Positions 13,191-25,800 are shown, numbered from the stretch's first letter. The stretch is 64,000 nucleotides of DNA from Nymphaea colorata (GCF_008831285.2 NC_045143.1:806001-870000); one strand, 5' to 3'. Program-made: numbers and translations. Notes: generated by a model not told the origin, from the letters alone.

Positions 13191-14222
13191 TAGAGCCGAA
13201 TGGCCCCAATTCTCAATAAGGCTCTTACAAGCCTGCCAAAGGCCTTGTTCTTTTGCAAACATGTGGAAATTCACCACATGTTAAAGTTTCCACCTTCCAG
13301 CATCCCGAAAACACATCATGGTCATCCAGAGATTTATCCGCATATTAATCGGACTGATACTTTTGCTGACAAATGGTGGGAGTTTGTGTTGACAACGACA
13401 TTAATGGGGACTGCATTAGCGACCACTTGATTCAACCTCTCGCACAATTTATGAATTAATGCCACTATTCTTGCCTTTAGTTATTTTCTCACATCATTTT
13501 CCTACCGGATTAAGCTGGCATCGGACTAAAGGTGCAACTGAACCGGATGCTGATCATCTACACAGTATCAGATTGTTCAGAGATTCAAGAAAGCCTAGAA
13601 ACAGCAAAGAAAAGAAGACCCTTGTGAATTGGATCCATTTGCAGGCCTAGGTCAGACAGACCCTATGTTGACAATATAAAAACGGGCACATTAACAGCAA
13701 CTCATTTGTTTGAAACAATGACCAACATGACACTCTAGTTCAGGAATGTACCACAGGTCTTCCTAGGTTCTAAAACATCCCTGGACATCGATGCCAAGGG
13801 AAAGTGGGAAGGGATTCAGACCTTCTTTGGGTGTCTTCCAATCACCTGAAAATCGACTGTGATTTTGAAGGAAACATGGAGCCTCGCAAGAGAGCTAAGA
13901 CTCAACAGCTTGGGTCAAACTGAAGGTAAATGAGAAGAGACCTAAAACTCAGATGCTGCAAGCTCGAGAATAGTGTAAATGGGTCATTGCCAGCTTCACC
14001 ACCAAGAATAGATCTGTGCAGGAGCTCAAAAAATCCAGATGGAGATAAAGGAAAAAAAACTTTTCAGAACTTTGAATTGAACCCAAAACTCGATCACCAG
14101 CTCTCAGAATCCATACAAACAAGAAAAATAACATGAACATACACGAGGCAAACACAACTTCACACACTTTCTGCATGAGCAGCTATCCAGTCGTCTGTAC
14201 TCTAGCTCAATATACAAGTCAT

Positions 14223-15616
14223 TCATGGTACGGCCTCCAAGTCCTGGAAGTACTCGTGCTCAAGGGCACTGCGCGCTGTGATTCTTTTACTTGGTTCCAA
14301 GCAAAGCATTTTCTGAAGAATACATAACCGCCCAAGTCAGATCATAGATGTTATAAAAAGAATATTTTCTGATGTCAGGAATTGTTGGTTCATATCTCGA
14401 GCCAGTCAGTCGTGAAGTGGAAGAACACGATTTGCAAGAACATATTTCATTTTCAGTCATTCATTAGAGAAGATAATCACCTTGAGAAGATCAACGCCCA
14501 CCGGATCAAGACCAGGAACTAACGTTGCCATATCCTGTACAATAGAAGACAGTTACATAAAAGCATTAAGCGTTTGTTTGGTTGTGTGTGTGGGCCTGTG
14601 GCTGTGTGTGTGCGTGTGACAGAGAGAGAGAGAGAGACAGACAGACCTTAGGAGCCCACTTTGGAAATGATGACTTGTAGTCAGGCAGTGATGTCACCCC
14701 AGGCCAAGTTTCCTCAGTAGGGGTACCCAGGACTCTTCAGAAAGAGGAAAGGGAAGATTTAATAAAAAATTTTGGCAAGGATATTGACATGCACAAATCT
14801 TGCGAACTAGTTAAACATAAAACTCAAAGAAACCTGAATATTTTGAAGAGCTCATCAATCTCAGAATCACCAGGGAATAGTGGTCGGTGGTTCACCATCT
14901 CTGCAAAGATGCACCCTACGGACCAAACATCAACTGGTGTTGAGTAATGGTGTGATCCAAGCAGGATTTCTGGTGCCCTGTACCATAATGTCACGACCTG
15001 CAATGAATACATTAGACAAGATTGTCCAACCTAGAAAAGCAAATTAATAGGAAAGATATAAGATCATTAATCAAATAAGAATAATGATCATGTCTAAGAA
15101 TGATGAAATAGCAACAAGTGAAGAACTATGCAGAATAAAATGCAGTAACTTGACAAAGGCAACTTGGAAATAAATGCTTCTGAAAAACACAAAAAAACCA
15201 ATTAAACCAGTCACAACTAAGGGGAACAAAGAGTTAACAATAGAATACCTCATGAGTATATGTCCTCACTGGGATACCAAAGGCCCTAGCCAGGCCAAAA
15301 TCGGCAAGCTTTAAAGCATTAGTACTACGATCTATCAGCAAATTTTGTGGTTTCAGATCCCTGTGAAGAATCCTACGAGAATGGCAGTAAGCAATCCCAC
15401 GAAGCATCTGATAGAGGAATATCTGCATAAAAATTCAAAAGAAAGCACAGATCAGAAGACTCAGAGTTTGATCACGTAGAACACAAAACATCATATGTGA
15501 TAATGATTCAGAAAGAAGGCATATTACTTATGCTGGATAAATTCGAGCAAACAAGCAAAAAATACACATGCATGCATGTGATTCGTGCCTATACATCGAT
15601 AAACATTTGCATGCAC

Positions 15617-15665
<49 letters not shown>

Positions 15666-18600
15666 TAGCCACCTAATGCAATGTGTCATGCACAAACCTT
15701 ACATGAAAAGGCATCGCTAAGAATATAACATTTTCTGACAAAAATCACAAAGAGACTAACTTCTGTCACCTCTCTACTTCCTTGGCCATTCCAATTCTCG
15801 TTTATGTATAGTAAATGTCTCCACAAATGCTTTTTAGATAACCATTGGCAGAGTTATTTCTATTCTGGTAATCCTATATTTTACTGAAAGCAACAGAAAT
15901 TCATTATGTCGTCAAACCATGTCCATAAACGATTTATGCACATTTATGAAGCACATTGTTTCAAGTCGGCAGTCAGACTACTGAAGTTGCATCGAACATA
16001 TATGCTGAAACCTAGACATTTGATGACACGAGACTAAGTAAATGTCCCCAAAGTGGGCAGAACCAAAGCAAGGACATTGTAGAAGTTGCAGGCAAGTACA
16101 TAAAGTTACACCACATAAATTGACACAACCTGAGAAAACATGATTAAATTGAACAGGGCCAATACACAGTTCCAGGTAAAAAACAATTCTAATCACCTGC
16201 AAAAACGTAAGTTCAGCTATCAACATCACATCTCATATACAACCAGACTAAGTTATGGAAAAAAGTACTGAAAAATGGGTTGGCAACAGTTTAAGAAAAT
16301 AAACAGATGAGGTCCACATCCTAAAGACATCCAATGTACACAATGATGCACATGATATCAAGGAAAAGGGACAAGACAATCATATTCAGAAACCAGCAAT
16401 AATTTTTTTGTTCTCTATGCATTGGTGAGTCCTAAAGGCAGACCTATCCAACAGATCTATTTGCAAATACTGATAGACATAAACATGAAAGCCTCCTGAT
16501 GGGATAAACTCTATGGAAACAAATATCAGAATTTTCTCCAATGATTTAAAAAGAAAACCTGAATTTCCTTATCAATGAACCTGAACGCCAAAAAAAATGT
16601 AGACAACCTTGAGCGCAATGTTCCTTGGGAACAGAAATCATGAGAACTGATTAAATCTCCAAGGTCTTACATTCCTGCATTTGTGATGATGAGCAAACCA
16701 ACATCTACATATTTTTTATAACCTTACAAAGCAATGAATAAAAGGACAAAAAAAGTAGCAAGAACTAATACCCGATAATCACAAAAGATATATTAAGGAC
16801 ACAGCAATCAGTTCCACAAAGGAAACACAAAACAGTGAATGAGCGTTCAGAAAAAGTAATATAACTAAGAAACCAACCTCCAAAACACAGAAGAGAAGAA
16901 AGGAAAAACTATGACACCATGATCCATGTTCTTGCGCACCATACTGGGACAAGTAACGAATTCTGCTAGTTCTGGACATAGAATAACATGCTCAGGTTCT
17001 CTAGATAGCAAAACGGCTTTAAGTGTTGATTAAAATAGTAGATCCATATAACAGCTAAAATGAGAAATTGTAGGATACATTTTCTTTTCCAGACAAGTTT
17101 GTGTAACAATTTTCTAATAGCTATATCTGACGTGAAAAATTTACCTGATGTCATTTTTGGATTCAACCATTTCCAACATCATCATGGAGTAGATACATTG
17201 AAACTATGTCACATGGGTGCAGGCTATGATACACGGGTATGGCTATGAGGGTGGAGTACCCATCCGGTACCAGTACGACACCGGTACAGGTACGGGTACG
17301 GGCTTGAGTACGGGATGGTGCGGCGTTGACCGTACTGGGTACGGTCAACGTACGGAATGCCATATCCGTCTATTTTTCGATACGGTCAACTTTGACGGAG
17401 TTCAAATCCGTCCGTTTTTATTTTTAAAGATTATTTGATTTTAACTTTTAAAACCATTTTAACGTTACAAAAAAAAGAAACGAAACCCTTAAAACATTCG
17501 TTCCTCTGTTCTTACCTCTCACCGAGCGACAGCAGCGGCGACTGGCAACGACTTCAGGCGAGTGTGCAGCGGCAGTGGCGACTGCGACCGGCGACGACAA
17601 CGGCGACTGGCGACGGCAACGGTGACTGGCGAGGGCAACGGCGACTGGCGACTGTCACGGTATTTTCTTTTACTTTTTTCATTTTTCTTTTCATTTTCAT
17701 CTGCTCCACCCCTGCCTTCACCGCCGGTGATGACCGCCGACGGTGACTGCGACCACCCTTGCACACTCGCCGGAAGCCCTCTCCTACTGCTCGAAACCCT
17801 CATACTGAAGTATGGGGATTTGAATGTTAGAACTTCTAGTTTATCCTCGCCGGTCTACCACAATGCCATCCCTTTTTATCTTATGATGTATCAGGATCAA
17901 AATCGAATCAAGAGTTTATCTTATTCCTTTTGCTTTCCCCATTTTCTATGTAAAACTGTCTGAAATAGGGATTTTTGTAAGTTTAGTAATATGAACAACG
18001 ACAAGTAGTTGGCAAGCAAAGATGGCCCGTCTGATCTGCTTGTGTCTCCCGCTTGCCAGAGGCACGTGCATATGCCCCATGAACTGCCTTCACACCAATT
18101 TTCGGCATCGATGACAAACTGACACGATGATAGGCGTTTTGCTAGCATCTAATGGCGTCGTCTTTGTACTTTATAGAGTGTTTGGAGTTATAGATTTTTC
18201 ATCTCTGATATGTATACATATGTATATTATGTTGGTTGTTTAATTAAAGTTAATATTAACTTAAATCATATTTTGATTTTGTTGCAACTTGCAGTTCAAG
18301 ATCATCCAAGTATTGAGATGTTAATCCAGAGGACATTGACGTAGAACTTGAAGGAGAACATGAATTGCATGCTCTTAATATGGATCTTACAGAACCTGTT
18401 GTTCCTTCTAATCTTGATGATGCAACTGAGGAGTGAGGAGAATGAAAATCAACAAAGCTAATGTATTTTGAATGCTAATTATGAGACTGAGGATAATGAG
18501 AATCAAGACTGATAAATTTTGGATTATGATTTATGAATATGATAATATGTTATTATGTTTGTAATTTTTGATATATATATGTGTGAATATGTTATTCTGT

Positions 18601-18783
18601 TTAAAATTTTTTGACATATATATGTGTGTGTACGGCCGTACCCCCGTACCCAAGTTTTTTAAAAATGGTCCGTACCCGTACCCGCACCGACACCCATACC
18701 CATGTGACATAGGGTGCAAGGTGCGAATACTGGTGTTGGTGCTGGTGCGGCAACTTTTTTTAAAAAAAATTAAGTGTGGGTGT

Positions 18784-18841
<58 letters not shown>

Positions 18842-21800
18842 TTCACTGAACCGTGACTCTAACCATCGTCACATATATCGTGTACGGATATTATACGACG
18901 ATGAATTACTCGGGTATAATATGACAAAGTTGTATATCTTGGGAAATCTCGGCAAATTTTTTTAAAATTTAAAACATTTAATAAATCCTGAAAATTATAA
19001 AAAATAAAAAAATAATAAAAAATACAAAAAATGTCACGTTTTTTATTTTATGGCGTTTTTTTAAAAAAGACGCGTCTAATTGCCATTTTATATGGATGAC
19101 TCATTTTTTGCATATTATACGCATTTTTTTTCAATTAATACGCATTTTCTGTGACAATGACTCTAACTAAGGGTGACATTTATAGACATCAAATGAGAGC
19201 CATCCATCTTTTTGATCAAATGGCCCTCATTTGGCTCAATTTTTTATTTTATTTATTTATTTATTATTTATTTTCCATTTGTGCCTCCTATTGGGGCATG
19301 GATGGAGAAGGAGAGGAAGGAGGGATCCTCCCTCCCACCGACTGGTGGCGAGGGGAGTCTCGCTGCCGTCAAGCAATGGGAGGGAGGATCCCTCCTCCCT
19401 CTCCTTCCCCACCCCATCCTCCTGAACATCATCAAGAGGATGTGGAAGGAGGTTTCCTTCGCCTAATGCCATACGATGGAGGGGGACGGTCGGGCAGCAC
19501 CGGCCATCGGCCTGGGTGCTGCCGAAGGTGGGGAAGGGAGGGTGGAGGACCGGAGGTTGGATGGGAAATACTCCCCACAATAGATTACCCAAAAAAAAAA
19601 AGAACTTAAAAAAAAAAGAGTAAGCCAAATGAGGTCTATCCAATAAAAAACAAAGGATGGCCCTCATCTGATGTCCAAAAGTGTCACCTTAAGTTAGATT
19701 CACGATTCAGTGATTGTGTGTGTGTGTGCCTATATATATAGAGAGAGAGTTAATTAACTATTTAGTAGCCTATGTATCTACATTTACATTTTAGCCAGTC
19801 AAGTGTGCATTTCAAATGGTCAGTTTTGGCCCAATTCAGCTGACTGCACCGGAAGTACTATGTCAAAAAAGCACCAACATCAGGGTTGACATGGGTGTTG
19901 TAACCATTTAGGAGCACCCATGTGACATAGCATTAAATAGATGAGAAAGCAGATAAATGAACATGACCATTGCTTGGTTCAAAACTTTTAGGTGTCAATA
20001 ATGTCACCTCCTAAGAAATAAACAGAAAAGGAAAAGCAGTTCCTACATAATGGGAAAATGGCCGTAGTTGCCAAGTAATAAAATGATCCATAAAGCATAA
20101 TTATCAAGTATGTATCCAGAATTCAAATAGTGTATTCAGATATCAGGCTTCATATTTAAGTAACTAACTAATGCACTTCAAATTAGTGAAGCATATAACA
20201 TCGTGACAGCATTATATATATATATATATATAGTGATTAACACCACCAAACAAAGAAAATGAAAATGCATCAGGAAAAAGTGAAACAACAGTTCCCTTGA
20301 CTGCTGAACACAGTGCACGGACTGAAAAGTAAAAAATATTGCCAGCTTCCAACTATATTGACATAATATCTTCAGAAATTGCAGTCTCCAGGTAAATATG
20401 AACTTCAGGATTGTTCAGTGAATATACTAAAGGTGCTAAATTATCAAGTGTACAAGGAAAATGTCTTCCAAGTGATGGGGCCAATTCTCTCATTGCTTTG
20501 ACTAATCAGGCAGCAGATCGTTTTTGATAGCCATCAAAACTAACGACATATTTCAAATCCATATCATCTTCACACTGGCAGCTTTTGTGCCTTGGACATA
20601 TCCCAGAACCTTAAGCATGTGCTAATCAAACAATAGGAACGATGAGTTAAGCAAACTGATTTTAATCTTCTGTGAGTCAGAGAAAAGGAAATGTTTCAGT
20701 CGAATACATTCCATATATGAGGGAAGAAAAGAAAGATCAAGGCTGAATTGCTCAGCATTGTGCAACTGTCGCAGGACAAGGAAAGGCTTCAATTGTCAGA
20801 CAAAAACAGATGAGTTCACATAAACTTGGTATAAGACACCAATACGGGGCAACCTGGGTCAAAAATACTCCCTCAACTGCTAAAAGACCTGTAGGATCAG
20901 CCCAGCTAATTCTACAATATGCAGTTGCATTTCTATGCAGGAAGGAAAGATCTCACCTACTTTTATCAATTGGGGATTCTTAGCAAGTTCTGGGCAGGAA
21001 TCCATGTGCTTTTTGAGGTCCAGGTCAAGATACTCAAAGACTAAGTACAAGCGCTTTTCACTGTGCACAACATCTTGCAACCTGTATTTCACAATAAGCA
21101 TGTAGTTGAAGGTTAAAAAAGGCACGATATATTACAAAACATCTCAAGACAGTAAGCTATACAAAATGCAACAGAAAGGTGTTACAAAATCGTACAAAAA
21201 TAAAGATTAATAGATGGGATAACAATTAAACATGACCTATTATTAGAGCTGTAAAAGCAAACATGCAACAGTCATCAGGTAAATGCGTCAAGAGGAAGTA
21301 AAATCCATTTCTAAGCAAAAGCAAAATTTTCGTACTCCAAGAGCTTAGCTTGCAAGATGAAAGAAAATTAAGGTAACAAACAAACTGAGTTCTCATAATG
21401 GAAATATTTCATATACCTTTGCTGCCTCGAGTAAAAGCAATTAATTAGTCCGTTTAACAGTAGGACAAAAAAAAAACAGGATATTGCAACACAAATTTAC
21501 TACCAACAAGTAATTGTTGACAATTAAATAGACCCGTTAATGGCATGAAAACTGTACCAGCTCAAAAAGGTTGTCTAGAAAATACCAGCTCCAATTGAAC
21601 GACAACCAAACATTCAGTAAAAACAAGGACAAGAAATGCACAATGAGGACAAGACTTCTAAACCAGGAAAGAAGCAAGTTAGAACCTGACAACATTGCCA
21701 TGCTGCAATTCTTTGAGCAGGGAAATCTCCCGTAATGCTGTGCTAGGCACACCCTCATCTTCCTGCTCAAGACGGATCTTCTTAAGAGCAATTGTTGTGT

Positions 21801-22017
21801 TAGTCAAACGATCACGGGCCCTATACACAACACCATAGGTTCCTTCCCCAATCTTCTCAACTTTTTCATACTGACCAAATGGCAAAAGTTAAATGTTATC
21901 CACTTGAGGTCAGGCATCTTTTGAACTATTTATTCAAGCAACATAAGAAAGGATAATTCAACTACAAACAACCCCAAACTGGAGAACTTTGTGCAGGAAA
22001 TGGCTAACCTGCTCCAT
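14223..22017 (-). CDS. CDKA: Cyclin-dependent kinase A (cdc2 type), 294 aa, PSTALRE variant
   Basis: Eight exons join in phase: 22009-22017 (only MEQ), 21686-21870, 20961-21081, 15249-15422, 14834-14997, 14647-14734, 14481-14534 and 14223-14312. The 294-aa product is a Ser/Thr kinase of the CDKA class, which drives G1/S and G2/M when bound to cyclins. Visible are the glycine loop GEGTYG with regulatory T14/Y15, K33, HRDLKPQN (D127), DFG (D146), the activating T161 in RTYTHE, and the [10 protein letters not shown] region near the CKS face. Length is exactly the family norm. The C helix reads PSTALRE at 45-51 where CDKA nearly always has PSTAIRE. The DLDLKK, GIPVR and DSEIDE contexts are CDKA, not CDKB (PPTALRE/PPTTLRE). 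Intron 3 is 5.5 kb and transposon-filled. A leader intron (about 22663 to 22061) is likely. Confidence 0.96.
14616..14636. repeat. AG microsatellite in CDKA intron 6 boundary region
   Basis: A short gagaga run follows a tgtgtg-rich stretch (14576-14620) just outside exon 6. It is ordinary simple-sequence DNA. Confidence 0.7.
15619..15662. repeat. AG microsatellite in CDKA intron 3
   Basis: A nearly pure (GA)n run of about 44 bp, interrupted once by aaag, lies within the large third intron. Confidence 0.85.
17530..17660. repeat. GC-rich CGGCGACTG minisatellite
   Basis: Imperfect head-to-tail units of the form ggcgactggcgacggcaacg make the densest GC tract in this AT-rich intron. It produces spurious long arginine- and alanine-rich ORFs on both strands. 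Confidence 0.75.
18786..18843. repeat. TA run followed by T tract
   Basis: A (TA)n run of about 38 bp passes directly into about 20 T residues, next to the left end of the inverted-repeat element at 18844. Confidence 0.85.
18844..19712. mobile_element. Inverted-repeat (foldback/MITE-like) element in CDKA intron 3
   Basis: CACTGAACCGTGACTCTAA at 18844-18862 is nearly the reverse complement of 19694-19712 (one or two differences). A second, inner inverted pair begins near 19166 (gggtgacatttatagacatc) and 19690. The core 19300-19560 contains self-complementary ggaggatcc-type G/C-rich tracts. This suggests a foldback element inserted beside a TA tract, perhaps two nested insertions. No coding capacity was recognised. 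Confidence 0.6.
20214..20232. repeat. Short TA microsatellite
   Basis: A tatata run of about 19 bp lies in the distal part of CDKA intron 3. Confidence 0.8.
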
Positions 22018-22762
22018 GAACTCGCACGCGACAAAACTTTGTCGACAAACGAAGCAGAACCTAGAACAAAATCATCATGATCCTTGTCATAATATAGAAA
22101 AACAGATAAATGACACAAACCAAGTTCGTAATGGAAAATGATGAGGCAATAGAAGACCACCGGATCGTAAGATCCAACACAACCATCTATATTGCAAAAC
22201 AGAACTTCTCAAATCCTTCCATCAAGGAACATGAACAAATAAAATCGGAATCATAATTGAATCCAGAAAAAGGAAACGAAAACAAGCAACCATCCGGAAA
22301 TAAAAACTGCACAAGCGACCATCCGGAAATGAAAAGTGCACAAATAACGCCATCTTGGCTAGCTAAAATCGCATGGAAACCAATAACAATAACCTCCGAT
22401 CAATTAACCAACAAGCAATGCAAGCGTCATTTGTCCGATGAAGCTCAAGAAAATGATGGATGAACTCCAGAGGCATCACAAGCAAGCACAAACGAAGCGC
22501 AACTCCCGACACAAACCTGACTACGAGAACTACAGCGTCCCCGAACTCAAGGGCGAGATAAGGGGGAAACGGCGGAAGGCATTGGTTGCAACAAAGCCAG
22601 ACGAACAAAATAGAGGAAGAAGAAGAGAAAAGAAATCTTAGAGAAGGAGCAGCCGCAGTCACCTTCCGATCAAGCGCTAGTCGGCAAGCCCCCGTCGCCA
22701 GCCCTCCCCCCGCTTCCGGCAAGTCGACGACGGTCACTCGGTCAGAGAGTAGTTGTGGTGGT

Positions 22763-22784
22763 GGAGAGAGAGAGAGAGAGAGAG
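22763..22784. repeat. GA/CT tract in the CDKA leader
   Basis: A (GA)n run on the plus strand reads as (CT)n in the CDKA transcript, close to the predicted transcription start. CT-rich leaders are common in plant housekeeping promoters. Confidence 0.75.
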
Positions 22785-22820
22785 GGAGGGAGCGCTGCGG
22801 GGGACCCCGCTTGCTGCGAA

Positions 22821-22828
22821 ATTTATAT
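22821..22828 (-). promoter_or_regulatory. Probable TATA box of CDKA
   Basis: ATATAAAT on the minus strand lies upstream of a CT-rich leader. A start near 22790 would give a leader with a splice donor near 22664 (GGAAG then GTGACT) and an acceptor TTCTAG ending at 22061, shortly before the ATG at 22017. Confidence 0.5.
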
Positions 22829-22829
22829 G

Positions 22830-25800
22830 TGGAGAAAAATTAAAGCTTCAGTCGGAGGTCACTCGCTTGAAACGCTCCCCGCTAATTCTGTTTACGAGTA
22901 ATTCATGAAATTGTGTACGATTCTCCACTTATTTCAAAAACCTCCCACCTTCAGATCTCTCTTCTTAAAATTAATTTTAATTGGATTAGTGCAGAATTCA
23001 TAGTAGGTCAGACGGGTTAACATATCAAAATCCAATACCAATTTGAGTCTCTCGAATAATGGGTATCTCATTTTTCATTTAGGTTTCGAAGAGAACCGAG
23101 AAAAAAAAGGAAGATTCTTCATATTCAAATACCTCCATAGTTACCAAATATATATTTTTTTTTTCTCTAAAATTTGCTTTCTAACTTGTTCCCATTTTTT
23201 CCATTATTGTAACGTATTTACAAATATTTATTTCTAATTCAAGATGTGTATATTTCAGCCACTTCAAACACAGTGGCAATAGTAGATTTCTGATTATAAC
23301 CCAATTAGTGACAGAAACATCTTAGTAGAAAGTAATACATTTAAATTGAAAATCTTAGCTAATCAAAAATAAATGTTTAATACAAAAGTGCAACTAAACT
23401 TCTCCCATTATTCATTTGTGTAAAAAAATTGATACAAGTCCATTATCGGGCTGTTTTCTTGTACAAACTGCACCTGCTCATCGTAATAAATAAAAAAACA
23501 ATCGCCTTTATGAAATATCTAACTAGTTAGGCTGCGGACGGAAACGCCTCTCTCTCTCTCTCTAAGAAATATTTGGCTAATTTCGACCGCTTTCCTGTTG
23601 TCCGGTAAGCGTTGGCTGCCCACCATCTGGTAAGCGAAAATAAGTCCAAGACATGGATCGGGTCAGTTAGACATCCGGTTCGTTTGGTTCTCTTGTCTTG
23701 GATAAGATCCATATCCAAAGCAAGACCGAACCTGATTCTCTTGAACTGGACACTTACTGATCTATACTTTGATCTGGATCGCATTATCCAGATTTTAGTT
23801 GACATTTGATCCATTTGTAGCGTTTTCACATAAAAAAAAGAAAAAATCGATATTAGGCATAGATCTGAATCTCACATGGATACTACCCTAAATTCGGTGT
23901 ATTCAGATCATCTATAAATTGGATGATACTGCTCAATATTTTTAAAAATTTTCACTTGGCTTCTATAAAAGTTTCGAAAATTATATAGTGATTTTTTTTT
24001 GAAAAAAAATTTCTGACTCTCCCACTGGTGCTGGCTAAGACCGCCCGAGCTCACCGGGTTCAACCTATATTCATTCATTCTTTGAGACAGTTCAAGACCA
24101 AGATTAAAATCGCGAGCGGACCGAGAGAGAGAGAGAGACAGACCTGGTTTTAGCTGGTTAATTTTGTATCATGTGAAACACATTATCTCAATATTAATAC
24201 TAATAAAAGTTTAAAATCAAACTTATCTAGCTAAGCGAAAGCTGAGTTGTTAGAGTGCATTATTTATTGGCAAAACTAAGTAATTGACTCACTTGACACA
24301 TTTCACGAGTTCAAGTTAAAATATATATTTAAATAAAGCAAATGGGAAGTGGCGAAGTGAGTTTGCATCGAAACCGAGTCATATTTATGGATCTGAAGTT
24401 TGGACTTGGATACGCAAAGTAAAAAAAACCCAAACCAGGTTGAACTGCAAGTTAGACGATGGCCAATCCATGGGGCGTCTTTATGATTGATGTTGAGTAT
24501 GTCATCGGATCGAGCATTGATTGACAAGAAGGACGCCTCAAAGGATAGACCTGTCCCATGGGCCATGCAATTTAATGTGGACATCCTTCTGTATATGATC
24601 CCATTGACAGTTCACAAGATGGTAGTGATGAGAGCCACCTGTGTGATTTCATGAATCACAAGCAAGCAAGAATAATTGGAGAGTGAGAATGAGAGACAGA
24701 GCCGATAACATGAAAATGCATAAAAAAAAAATTTGGAACAAGAAGTTCTTTAGATTAAAAAAAACAAACAAAAAAAAAGCTGTAAAAATAAAACAGGAGA
24801 ATGAAACATAGAATACAACAACAGAGTAAGAGAGGGACAAAGGAAAGAGAGAGAAACTTCATTGTCTTCATATTTTTAACACTTAGACCTGAGATCCCAT
24901 ACGTGCACATGTGCATGCTTTAAAAGCAGTGGATTGTAACACCCAAGTAAAAATTTAATCTCGTGTTTAAGATTGTATGCACGAGAGAAAAATTTATGCT
25001 TTAAACGAAGTTGATTGTAACACCCGAGTACAAGTTTAATCTCTTAGATCCAAGATTGTGTGTGAGAGAGAGGGAAAAAGAGAGAAAACTTCTAAAGATT
25101 GTCCAAAAACTGATGAAATACCTCACCCTAACTTTTTAAAATTTTATGTAATGATATAAAACTTTGCATACATTCATATATGGTTGCTTTTCCTCAAATA
25201 TAAATTTACATGTTTGTGCTCTCCGCCACTAGGAAAAGAACTTGTTGATGTTTTTGTTTTGCAAATAAATTAGGCCAAAGCATTTTATTGTCTCTAACTT
25301 GTTGATCAATTGTCCGCTCTAAGAATTTGGATTCGAGCAAGCATCTTGAGTTGTTCATTCCATTCTTTGACATATGGTTCTCAGAAGTTTTAGACAAAGA
25401 CTTTGGTAGTTCACGGAATGTCTCGTACAATGTAGGTTTGAAAAAGGTAATTTCACAAATGCTACATAGTAAACCACCAACCATATTGATTAAACAATTC
25501 ATAATTAGTTCACATGGTTTTTATATTTATTCAATTCAGTGATGACTCAAAAATTTAATTTAGATTCAAATCGAGTTGGCATCCAAATGACAAACATATA
25601 GCCAACTCATTGATAGCTATAATGGCTAATACAATCCAAAAATATAGCATTTTAGGTGAGTAAGAGGAATATACTGATCTGGATACCAAACATTCTTTCA
25701 GTACTTTGGGGTGAGATTCATGATATGTTTCATACTTGCATATCAGTGTTTCTCATGATAGACCATAAAAAGTTGATATCTTAGGTGCTCGAAATCGAGA

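Larger units (their letters stand above)
10700..14222. other. Intergenic between TMEM115-like promoter and CDKA 3' end
   Basis: No gene was recognised. The stretch contains the tandem SINE-like units at 11875-12460, a CT run near 12713-12731 and a U2 snRNA fragment at 13131-13190. The last few hundred bases probably include the CDKA 3' untranslated region. ORFs at 10315-10746 and 12292-12741 have no protein-like features. Confidence 0.55.
17204..19930. mobile_element. DNA-transposon remnant(s) in CDKA intron 3
   Basis: CTATGTCACATGGGTGC at 17204-17220 has its exact reverse complement at 19914-19930. A shorter 14-bp inverted match lies at 18699-18712, flanked by GGTACGGGTACG-type subterminal repeats at both 17270-17345 and 18630-18690. 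The most natural reading is an element of about 1.5 kb (17204-18712), with a related end at 19930 from a larger or second copy. Inside are a GC-rich CGGCGACTG minisatellite (about 17530-17660) and, near 18325-18437, a decayed acidic reading frame containing [14 protein letters not shown] and ending at a stop, which looks like a transposase C-terminal tail. Flanks cattgaaa and cattaaat could be a decayed 8-bp target duplication. The family is unproven. Confidence 0.55.

Noticed and set aside
17519-17803. Overlapping Arg/Ser-rich ORFs on both strands
   Set aside because: They are produced by the CGGCGACTG minisatellite, are open on both strands at once and lie inside the CDKA intron.
21679-21885. 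CDKA start at MPFGQYEK
   Set aside because: The MPFGQ codons are the intron end before a CAG acceptor at 21871. Exon 1 at 22009-22017 supplies the conserved MEQ.
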